From NCBI GenBank assembly GCA_007844125.1, contig CM017558.1:26093235-26157234 (forward strand): DNA of 64,000 nt. The letters are read 5' to 3'. The notes under the pieces were generated by a model that saw only the letters and a program-made list of their open reading frames with translations, was not told where the DNA came from and ran no database searches. The position numbers were made by a program, and so were the translations under genes. Below are positions 48,147-58,534 of the stretch, piece by piece (positions within the stretch are counted from its first letter, which is position 1; each line of letters opens with the position of its first letter). The DNA comes from Sinonovacula constricta (lineage: Eukaryota; Mollusca; Bivalvia; Cardiida; Solecurtidae).

Positions 48147-50759
48147 AGGTAACAAGCTCAAACTCGATATTCAAACTCGCGATGAATAGTCCCTATACTA
48201 AAAATATTTCGAATACCTAATTCCCAGCTAGTTATTCAGGCCTAGCTCGATATTGACACTCTGCTTGAATAGTTTCTATACTAAAAATATTTCGAATACC
48301 CAATTCCCAGCAAGCTCGGTATTCAGGTCTAGCTCGATATTCAAAATATGCGTTCAATTGTTCCTAGAATAAAAATATTTCGAATACCCAATTCCCAGCC
48401 AGCTCGGTATTCAGGTCTAGCTCGATATTCAGAATCTGCGTTTAATTGTTTCTATAAGAAAAAAAATTCGAATACCCAATTCCCAGCCAGCTAGGTATTC
48501 AGGTCTAGCTCGATATTCAAACTCTGCTTAAAAAGTTTCTATTAAAAAAAATATGTCGAATACCCAATTCCCAGCCAGCTAGGTATTCGGGTCTAGCTCG
48601 ATGTTCAGAATCTGCGTTTAATTGTTTCTATAAGAAAAAAAAATTGAATACCCAATTCCCAGCCAGCTAGGTATTCAGGTCTAGCTCGATATTCAAAATA
48701 TGCGTTCAATTGTTCCTAGAATAAAAATATTTTGAATACCCAATTCCCAGCCAGCTCGGTATTCAGGTCTAGCTCGATATTCAAAATATGCGTTCAATTG
48801 TTCCTAGAATAAAAATATTTTGAATACCCAATTCCCAGCCAGCTAGGTATTCAGGTCTAGCTCTATATTCAAACTCTGCTTAAAAAGTTTCTTTAAAAAC
48901 AAAAATATGTCGAATACCCAATTCCCAGCCAGATAGGTATTCGGCTCTAGCTCGATATTCAAACTCTGCGTTTAATAGTATTTTTTACAGAAAATATTTC
49001 GAATACCCAATTCCCAGCCAGCTCGGTATTCAGGTCTAGCTCGATATTCAGAATCTGCGTTCAATTGTTTTTATAAGAAAAAAATTTCGAATACCCAATT
49101 CCCAGCCAGATAGGTATTGAGGTCTAGCTCGATATTCAAAATATGCGTTCAATTGTTCCTAGAATAAAAATATTTTGAATACCCAATTCCCAGCCAGATA
49201 GGTATTCAGGTCTAGCTCGATATTCAAACTCTGCTTAAAAAGTTTCTTTAAAAAAAAAATATGTCGAATACCCAATTCCCAGCCAGCTCGGTATTCGGCT
49301 CTAGCTCGATATTCAAACTCTGCGTTTAATAGTATTTTTTACAGAAAATATTTCGAATACCCAATTCCCAGCCAGCTCGGTATTCAGGTCTAGCTCGATA
49401 TTCAGAATCTGCGTTCAATTGTTTTTATAAGAAAAAAAATTTCGAATACCCAATTCCCAGCCAGATAGGTATTCAGGTCTAGCTCGATATTCAAAATATG
49501 CGTTCAATTGTTCCTAGAATAAAAAAATTTCGAATACCCAATTCCCAGCCAGATAGGTATTCAGGTGTAGCTCGATATTCAAACTCTGCTTAAAAAGTTT
49601 CAATTAAAAAAAGTATTTTGAATACCCAATTCCCAGCCAGATAGGTATTCGGCTCTAGCTCGATATTCAAACTCTGCGTTTAAAAGTATTTTTACAGAAA
49701 ATATTTCGAATACCCAATTCCCAGCCAGCTCGGTATTCAGGTCTAGCTCGATATTCAGAATCTGCGTTTAATTGTTTCTATAAGAACTTTTTTTCGAATA
49801 CCCAATTCCCAGCCAGATAGGTATTCAGGTCTAGCTCGATATTCAAACTCTGCTTAAAAAGTTTCTATTAAAAAAGTATTTTGAATACCCAATTTCCAGC
49901 CAGATAGGTATTCGGCTCTAGGTCGATATTCAAACTCTGCTTAAAAAGTTTCTATTCAATTTTTTTTTTCGAATACCCAATTCCCAGCCAGCTAGGTATT
50001 CGTCTCTAGCTCGATATTCAAACTCTGCGCTTAAAAGTATTTTTACAGAAAATATTTCGAATACCCAATTCCCAGCCAGCTCGGTATTCAGGTCTAGCTC
50101 GATATTCAGAATCTGCGTTTAATTGTTTCTATAAGAAATTTTTTTCGAATACCCAATTCCCAGCCAGATAGGTATTCAGGTCTAGCTCGATATTCAAACT
50201 CTGCTTAAAAATTTTCTATTAAAAAAATATTTTGAATACCCAATTCCCAGCCAGATAGGTATTCGGCTCTAGGTCGATATTCAAACTCTGCGTTTAATAG
50301 TATTTTTACAGAAAATATTTCGAATACCCAATTCCCAGCCAGCTCGGTATTCATGTCTAGCTCGATATTCAAACTCTGCGTTGAATTGTTCAAATAATAA
50401 AAATATTTTGAATACCCAATTCCCAGCCAGCTGGGTATTCAGGTCTAGCTCGATATTCAAATCTGCTTTGAATAGTTTCTTTACAGAATGTATTTCGAAT
50501 ACCCAATTCCCAGCCAGTTAGGTATTCAGGTCTAGCACGATATTCAAACTCTGCATTGATATTTCGAATACCCAATTCCTAGCCAGCTCGGAATACGACT
50601 GCAGCTCTATATTCAATACCCAATACCTAGCTAGCTGGGTATTCGGTTGTATCTAGGAATTCGCGAATACCCAATTCCTAGCTGGCTGGGTATTCGGTTG
50701 TATCTGGATATTGAATACCCAATACCCAATTCCCAATTCCCAGCCAACTTCACAAACCT
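48147..50759. repeat. right arm: ~87-bp tandem units in inverted orientation
   Basis: Same unit as the left arm, reverse-complemented (GAATACCCAATTCCCAGCCAG, then AGCTCGATATTC). It is about 2.0 kb shorter than the left arm and its inner half uses linker variants (GTTCCTAGAATAAAAATATTT) not seen on the left, so the arms have expanded independently while the outer ends stayed matched. Confidence 0.92.
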
Positions 50760-50768
50760 AAAGATTTT
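50760..50768. repeat. right target-site duplication of the fold-back element
   Basis: AAAGATTTT, matching 40078-40086 in direct orientation and placed immediately outside the inverted end CAAACCT. Confidence 0.75.
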
Positions 50769-50769
50769 A

Positions 50770-51149
50770 ATGTTTCAGAATGCTAAGAATGTCAAGGTGT
50801 GTGATATTTAAAATTCAGAGTGGGAGTGTTATAACGTCAATATTTCAGTTATAATTGGTGTAATTGGTGATTGAACTGTTTTAGTTTAGTATGAGTAAGC
50901 CTAACATGAATCACATAATGCACTGTCCTTCTACTCGAAGCTTCAAATCAGCCACAAAGAGGGCAGGAGAAAGATTCCACCTTCCTATTTAAAGCGATAC
51001 GTGATAATGTTGTTACCGTTAATGTTAGGAGAATATGTTGATAGTTATAGTCAATAACCATGATACTTCAGTTTTGTCGCTTTCAATACAGACACACTAC
51101 TAGTATGCTAGTCCCCAGGAGAAAACACCGTTGTATTTTGTCTTTAACA
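50770..51149. other. unique spacer between fold-back element and 58-bp satellite
   Basis: About 380 bp of AT-rich DNA; nothing recognised. Confidence 0.6.
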
Positions 51150-51285
51150 CATATTCGCATGGCTCTTGAAATCTGGCTTAGGGTCGAATGGCTCCTAAAC
51201 CCTGGTCCATAGTCGCATGGATCTAAAAACCTGGCCCAGGGTTGTATGGCTCCTACACCCTGGTCCCTAGTCGCATGGATCTTAA
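51150..51285. repeat. 58-bp satellite, left remnant
   Basis: About two and a half diverged units (GTCGCATGGCTCTTGAAAT, GGTCGAATGGCTCCTAAACC) of the satellite that continues after the TTAA element; it ends exactly at TTAA 51282-51285. Confidence 0.9.
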
Positions 51286-52952
51286 GGTTCTGGACCTGTA
51301 ACTAACTTCGGTAAACATCGGCACTCGGTATGATCCGGTTTTATTTGAATAGCATTCGTCGTAAAGTTTCGTATTTGCTATTTTTAGTAGTTTTTCACCA
51401 CGTGATATGGATTTTCCATGACGTCATTGGGTTTCCCATTTCTTAAAAAATGAGGGAAACGGGAGCTCGACAGCGTGATTGTCGAGAGCGATATTGTAAA
51501 AATAGTGGTTTACCGACAACAAAGTCATGTAAAGTTGAAGTGGATCATAACAATTGTGGTGGTTTCCTGTGTACAGGTGAAAAATGCACTGTTTCATCTT
51601 GTGTTTGTGATTTTTAATTTGCCTTCACATGCTAACCGCGAGAGTTAGCGACATGGTTTGACGCTCGCTCACCTTCGTCTGATATTTTCTCCGTATGGCC
51701 AGGATGGACTTTTAAATGTGTTCAGGGGTCAAAATTGTGTGGGACAACCAAGTGTCACTAATACCAAAAGAGTGCTTGACTCAATTATTCCTAAACTGTC
51801 GGACTTTTTTACGAAAAACGTGTAAAGTGGTTAATTTCAAATATTTCCCTCAAGCCAGCCAAAATCAGTAAAGAGGTTTTCATGTGATAATGCAGAGTTT
51901 TACATACATATTTCCATCTCTTATACCAACTGTAGGGGATTTTTTGTATAAGGGAGTATAATCTGTAATTGACCATTTTGACGTTATTTTTCGCTATAAA
52001 TTCTCTTGCAGTTTCATTATAGTAACCTTTACAAATTCTTATAAATTTTATTAGGAACGGTTAAATGCCTTTAAAAACTCACATTATGGGCAGTTCGTAT
52101 TGAAGAAAATTTTAAAACTAGTTGTATGTGTCTAACTAGCTTCAAACTTGAGATGTTTGCTTTTATAGATAGAGTAAATTTTTAAACACACCCAAAAGAA
52201 CTCGGGTTTTTGCTCGGGGGTACATGTATGCAAAGTTCTGTAAATTTTATTAGGAACGGTAAAATGCCTTTAAAATCTCACATTATGGGCAGTTCATATT
52301 GCAGAAAATTTTAAAACTTGTTGTATGTGTCTAACTAGCTTCAAACTTGAGATATTTGCTTTTATAGATAGAGTAAATTTTTAAACACACCCAAAAATAT
52401 CGGATTTTCGCGCGGGGGTACATGTACGCAAAGTTCTGTAAATTTTATTAGGAACGGTAAAATGCCTTTAAAATCTCATATTATGGGCAGTTCATATTGC
52501 AAAAAAATTTAAAACTAGTTGTATGTGTCTAACTAGCTTCAAACTTGAGATATTTGCTTTTATAGATAGAGTAAATTTTTAAACACACCAAAAAAACTCG
52601 GATTTTTGCGCGGGGGTACATGCATGCAAAGTTCTGTATTTTTATAAGTATTTGTCCAAAATGTAATCTTATTGTTCTGATTTATCATGACATGATTGTG
52701 TAACAGGAAAACTGGTAAAAATTTGAATATAGAACAGTAGAATTTGAAAAAATGGTACTTTTTCATTTTTTGTTCCAGCACAATTTACGATGTTTTTGAA
52801 AATCTAGGGTCACTTTATAAAAATGTACATAACTTGAGTTACAAACGGTAAACTTTCTTAAAAATTCACCGTACGATGTGTTTTATAGTACAGATTTAAG
52901 AAACAATATCATTATAAGGATTGTGGAAGGTCACCATTACAGGTCCAGAACC
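51286..52952. mobile_element. 1.67-kb TTAA-flanked non-autonomous DNA transposon (piggyBac-like)
   Basis: It starts GGTTCTGGACCTGTAA and ends TTACAGGTCCAGAACC, a perfect 16-bp terminal inverted repeat. It is flanked by TTAA on both sides (51282-51285, 52953-52956). Removing it and one TTAA rejoins the satellite phrase GGATC-TTAA-ATCCTGG, which occurs intact elsewhere in the array (near 53070). TTAA target duplication is characteristic of piggyBac; a few other superfamilies also use TTAA. No transposase frame is present, so it would depend on an enzyme encoded elsewhere. Confidence 0.85.
52020..52640. repeat. 199-bp tandem triplication inside the TTAA element
   Basis: Marker TTAGGAACGGT at about 52051, 52250 and 52448 gives spacing of 199 and 198 bp. 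Copies share GCCTTTAAAATCTCACATTA, TATGTGTCTAACTAGCTTCA and GGGGGTACATG with few differences. Confidence 0.92.
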
Positions 52953-52956
52953 TTAA

Positions 52957-55570
52957 ATCCTGGCACATAGTCGTATGACACCTAAACCCTGGTCCATAGT
53001 CACGTGGATCTTGAAACCTGGCCCAGGGTCGTTTGGCTTCTAAACCCTGGTCCGTAGTCGCATTGATCTTAAATCCTGGCCAAGGGTCGTATGACTAATT
53101 AACCCCGGTCCATAGTCGCATGGATCTTAAAACCTGGCCCAGGGTTGTATGGCTCCTAAACCATGGTCCATAGTTGCATGGATCTTAAAACCTGGCCGAT
53201 GGTCGTATGGCTCCTAAACCATGGTCCATAGTCGCATGGCTCTTGAAATGTGGCCTAGGGTCAGATGGCACAAAAACCCTGGCCCATAGTCGCATGGATC
53301 TTAAAACCCGACACAGGGTCGCATGGCTCCTAGACCCGGGTCCATAGTTGCATGGCTCTTGAAATCTGGTCCAGGGTCGTATGGCTCCTTAACTCTGGTT
53401 TATAGTCGCATGGCTCTTAAAACCTGACCCAGGGTCGTATGACTTATAAACCCAGGTCCATAGTCGCTTGGATCTTAAAACCTGGCCCAGGGTCGTATGA
53501 CTCCTAAACCTCGGTCCACAGTCGCATGGATCTTAAAACCTGGCCCAGGGTCGTTTAGATCCATACTCGCATGATTCTTAAAACCTGGCCCAGGGTCGTA
53601 TGAGCCCTAAACCCTGATCCAAAGTAGCATGGATCTTAAAACCTGGCCCAGGGTCGTATGAGCCCTAAACCCTGATCCAAAGTAGCATGGATCTTAAAAC
53701 GTGGCCCAGGGTTGTATGGCTCCTAAACCCTGGTCCAAAGTCGCATGGATCTTAAAACCTGGCCCAGGGTTGTATGGCTCCTAAACCCTGGTCCAAAGTC
53801 GCATGGATCTTAAAACCTGGCCCAGGGTCGTATGAGCCCTAAACCCTGATCCAAAGTCGCATGGATCTTAAAACCTGGCCCAGGGTCGTATGAGCCCTAA
53901 ACCCTGATCCAAAGTCGCATGGATCTTAAAACCTGGCCCAGGGTCGTATGAGCCCTAAACCCTGATCCAAAGTCGCATGGATCTTAAAACCTGGCCGAGG
54001 GTTGTATGGCTCCTAAACCCTGGTCCAAAGTCGCATGGATCTTAAAACCTGGCCCAGGGTCGTATAAGCCCTAAACCCTGATCCAAAGTCTCATGGATCT
54101 TAAAACCTGGCCCAGGGTCGTATGGCTCCTAAACCCTGGTCCAAAGTCGCATGGATCGTATAACCTGGCCCACGATCGTATGCCTCTTAAACCCTTGTCA
54201 ATAGCCGAACTTCTTTTAAAACTTGACACAGGGTCGTAGAGCTCACAAACTGTGGCCCAGGGTCGTATGACTCCTAAACCCTGGTCCATTGTCACATTGC
54301 TCTTAAAACCTGGCGCAGGGTCGCATGACTCCTAAACCCTGGTCCATTGTCACATTGCTCTTAAAACCTGGCCCAGGGTCGTATGACTCCTAAACCCTGG
54401 TCCATTGTCACATTGCTCTTAAAACCTGGCCCAGGGTCGTATGACTCCTAAACCCTGGTCCATTGTCACATTGCTCTTAAAACCTGGCCCAGGGTCGTTT
54501 GACTCCTAAACCCTGGTCCATTGTCACATTGCTCTTAAAACCTGGCTCAGGATCGTATGACTCCTAAACCCTTGTCCATTGTCACATTGCTCTTAAAACC
54601 TGGCCCAGGATCGTATGACTCCTAAACCCTGGTCCATTGTCACATTGCTCTTAAAACCTGGCCCAGGGTCGCATGACTCCTAAACCCTGGTCCATTGTCA
54701 CATTGCTCTTAAAACCTGGCCCAGGATCGTATGACTCCTAAACCCTGGTCCATTGTCACATTGCTCTTAAAACCTGACCCAGGATCGTATGACTCCTAAA
54801 CCCTGGTCCATTGTCACATTGCTCTTAAAACCTGGCCCAGGGTCGCATGAATCCTAAACCCTGGTCCATCGTCACATTGCTCTTAAAACCTGGCCCAGGG
54901 TCGTATGACTCCTAAACCCTTGTCCATTGTCACATTGCTCTTAAAACCTGGCCCAGGATCGTATGACTCCTAAACCCTTGTCCATTGTCACATTACTCTT
55001 AAAACCTGGCCCAGGGTCGTATGACTCCTAAACCCTTGTCCATTGTCACATTGCTCTTAAAACCTGGCCCAGGATCGTATGACTCCTAAACCCTTGTCCA
55101 TTGTCACATTGCTCTTAAAACCTGGCCCAGGGTCGTATGACTCCTAAACCCTTGTCCATTGTCACATTGCTCTTAAAACCTGGCCCAGGATCGTATGACT
55201 CCTAAACCCTTGTCCATTGTCACATTGCTCTTAAAACCTGGCCCAGGATCGTATGACTCCTAAACCCTGGTCCATTGTCACATTGCTCTTAAAACCTGGC
55301 CCAGGATCGTATGACTCCTAAACCCTGGTCCATTGTCACATTGCTCTTAAAACCTGGCTCAGGATCGTATGACTCCTAAACCCTTGTCCATTGTCACATT
55401 GCTCTTAAAACCTGGCCCAGGATCGTATGACTCCTAAGCCCTGGTCCATTGTCACATTGCTCTTAAAACCTGGCCCAGGATCGTATGACTCCTAAACCCT
55501 GGTCCATTGTCACATTGCTCTTAAAACCTGGCTCAGGGTCGTACGGCTCCTTAAGTCCTTTCTAAAGTCG
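52957..55570. repeat. 58-bp satellite, main block, about 45 copies
   Basis: Units of 58 bp: CCCTGGTCCATTGTCACATT, GCTCTTAAAACCTGGCCCAG, GGTCGTATGACTCCTAAA. The first half (to about 54180) uses CATAGTCGCATGGATC or CAAAGTCGCATGGATC; the second uses CATTGTCACATTGCTC and is far more uniform. The edges are more diverged than the middle, as expected from unequal exchange. Confidence 0.95.
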
Positions 55571-56835
55571 CATGACTACTAAAGTCCGTGAATATAAAAT
55601 GTACGGACTTTGCCGGAAGCTTTATTGCAATCTCAAAAGCTGTTATCTCCTTTGCATATTGTATCTACAGTTATCTCAGCCGTCACAAAATGCAGGTGAC
55701 TATAGTGGAGATCATGCCTGTAAACATCAAATTAAGATATTGTACACGACTTTAATTTAATATCACTTCAGTAACAGTTCCAATCACGTTCATCCATGCC
55801 CTATCCTGTTGTCCTGTCTGTGAATATGTTTTATTACTAAGCCAACACAGTAGCACGTATAAACAACATTTCATGCGTACGAAGTTTCTATATTCAGTAG
55901 GTTATATGCGAGGTACATCTTCGAATTGGTACGAAGTCACCAACATCCGCATCTGCGCGGCGGGAAATCTTTACAGCGCGCCACAAAACGTGTATTTGTA
56001 TAACCTATTGTATAACCAAATTATATATATAGCAAAGTGTTCGTGCAGATATGTGCTAAAGTTGTCTCTCCAAATTTAAATCAAACGCTCATTGTCGTTA
56101 TATTCGCTGCTGAGCTTTCAAAATCGTTTTATTAAAAAAGCACAAACTGCAAGATTTATTATGAAAAACTAAAACAATACATTTTCGAATATATAATTTA
56201 CCATTGGTATTTCATTAAAGAGATTAGGATCGAATTAGTGTTGTTCTTCAACATAAAAATAAGCATTTAACATTTGGTATGTGGACTAGTTTACTTGTTA
56301 CTGTCTTACTGTTACTGAGTATACACGTATATTTTATCGTTTACGTAGTTGTTCTTTAGCAGAAACACGAGAAACTCAATAATATAAATGTAACAATGCA
56401 TTATTGCTGAAACATAATGATTATTTCCGTCAAAATACAATCGCTTCTTGAAGCAGTAAGTTCACCACACGGTCATCTCCAAAACCAATTATAAATATAG
56501 GGTTGCCTTTCTCTGCGACCCACTGAAGTATAACTATGGTCTAAAATACTTGTATGTATTTGAAATACGTGTATAACATCTGCTTGTATAATTATTACAA
56601 CAACATTTTTTAAACTGACAGATATTATTGTCCGTATTCAGCGCTCATAATTTTTCATTAATACAGAGACATCTAGAATTATGTGTACATGTTTTAACAA
56701 AGGTTAGTGATGACAATACAATTTAAAAATATAATTCAATAAAACACCTAGTGATTATAATTACTCTGTTCTATTTCCTTATTATTGCTTTTAATCTTCT
56801 TTTTAAACGTATCTGCTATGTATTTACGTAGTTTA
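55571..56835. other. intergenic, nothing recognised
   Basis: AT-rich. AAAGTCCGT at 55581 and ACGGACTTT at 55603 form a 9-bp inverted repeat just past the satellite. Short ORFs have no motif. Confidence 0.6.
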
Positions 56836-56837
56836 TT

Positions 56838-56955
56838 TCCCCTCCCCCTCCCCTTCCCCTCCCCCTTCCCCTCCCCCCTCCCCCTCCCCCTCCCCCTTCC
56901 CCTTCCCCTCCCCCTCCCCCTCCCCCTCCCTCTTCCCCTCCCCCTCCCCCTCCTC
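56838..56955. repeat. (CCCCTC)n / (GAGGGG)n simple repeat with G-quadruplex potential
   Basis: About 115 bp of CCCCTCCCCCTCCCCTTCCCC-type sequence on the + strand. On the minus strand it holds well over a dozen runs of four or five G separated by A or AA. Overlapping ORFs of proline/leucine or glycine/arginine are composition artefacts. Confidence 0.95.
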
Positions 56956-58534
56956 TTGGCCTGTATTGGCCTATATTGTGTACATGCAGTTGGTTGTTCG
57001 AGCAATACAAAGTACTCCTAAGTGCTTGGAAATGGCCATCCATACCGCCTTTTTTTCTAAAATAAAACGTTGTTAAACGAAAAAGTTTATAAAGAGTAAA
57101 TAACCTTTGGATTACTATAACACATTTTGACAAAGCGCCAACTTGCTTATTGTACATAGCATCTTATGGTGTTAATAAATAATAATAATATTCAATACTC
57201 TTCGATCTACGGAAATGTACGGATAATCCTTTACTGCCACTGAAAGACATGGCAAACTCTGGCACACACATTGTTTAACTTAATCGTACCAGTTTTAAAT
57301 GTAATTTTATTATACAGAGTGGCAGGCACATTGTTAACATTTAAATTTCAACTTTAACCATGTCATGCTTTGCAGATTTCCAAACTGACATAATTAAGTC
57401 AATCGTATCCAAGTGGAACCTAATGAATGGTACATAGCTAATGTTTAAGTCAGTTTTCCGTGCCACTTTTTGTTATATCCGGGGATATTATCGCTTTAAT
57501 GTTTCCAAGCTTTAGGAAACGATAAAAACTAGAAGTTTATGGCACAGACGACGAAAACAATAAGGTTTTACCCTTCACCCAATCCTTCATTCTTGACTAG
57601 CATGGGCTTCAGTTATCATTCTTAAGTTTAGTTGGTTGCAGATGAGAAAATTCGTATCAAAGAAAGATATCATGAATTGAATGACTAATGAAATGTATTT
57701 ATGTACGAGCATATAATATATGAATAAACTATTATGTAAAAAATATACCTTTAATTACGGTGTTATGTAGCTTTTCTATTAAATATAGCAATGGTTGCAT
57801 CTAAAACCTAATATGGCGCTCAAATGTACTCAACAAAACAGAAAACTTTTGGGAAATTGTTGTTATGTAAGACATGTTGCAGTAACCCAAACTCTATGCA
57901 TCGGTACAGTTGAAGGCACAACATCTAGACCTGTTATCTAATCTTAGACAGGCTTGTGTAGAACTGGCAACCTCTACACCTTTCAGCGCCAATTATTGAG
58001 CAGAAAATTCCTATCAGCGCCAAGTAATTTTACCGAATTTATCAGCAAAATAAGTCTATTAAAATAACTATGACTTCTTTTTTTCTATATCTTTAAAATA
58101 TCTCATGTTTAAATATAAAATCTATAAATATAAACTGCAGATTAATATCAATTCTACCCAAAAGATTCACTATAGTCCACTCGGTCAAAACAGGAGACAA
58201 ATATGACTGATATTTAAGCCAAATATTACTATAAAGAGCTGATGAGATTTTCAATCGCAGCGATCATTGCTCCGCATGACCCCTGTTACAATATATATTT
58301 TATTTATAAAGATTGGTCTGGATAAAGTATAATACGATGCATAATAAGAAACTTAATGCAATGTTTAAATAGGGAGCTAAGTTTTTCAGTTGTTTTATCC
58401 TGTATTGATATATATAGAACTTTATTTTAACTATTGAAAGGGAGTCTAGGCTATGACAAAATGCAATCAACATTTGAGACAAATTATGGTCAAGTTTCGA
58501 ACAGCAGTGACACGAATGTTGAAGTCCGTATGTG
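56956..58534. other. intergenic, nothing recognised
   Basis: AT-rich, no supported gene. Confidence 0.6.

Larger units (their letters stand above)
40087..50759. mobile_element. 10.7-kb fold-back transposable element with giant satellite-built inverted repeats
   Basis: Left end AGGTTTGTGAAGTTAGCTGG and reverse-complemented right end AGGTTTGTGAAGTTGGCTGG match. The two arms stay collinear about one axis (45423) for at least the outer ~490 bp: peptides read at 40271-40456 (+) and 50390-50575 (-) agree at 60 of 61 residues. The flanks carry a direct repeat: TAAAGATTTTA is shared at 40077-40087 and 50759-50769, and a 9-bp duplication AAAGATTTT fits ends AGG...CCT. Beyond the outer 0.5 kb both arms are ~87-bp tandem units. 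The ~3.4-kb core has no transposase frame. Long tandem-repeat-built inverted repeats are the hallmark of Drosophila FB/Galileo fold-back elements, and 9-bp duplications also fit Mutator-like elements. Superfamily is uncertain. Confidence 0.85.

Noticed and set aside
56748..57157. Proline/leucine- and glycine/arginine-rich ORFs
   Set aside because: They are translations of the CCCCTC simple repeat in several frames.
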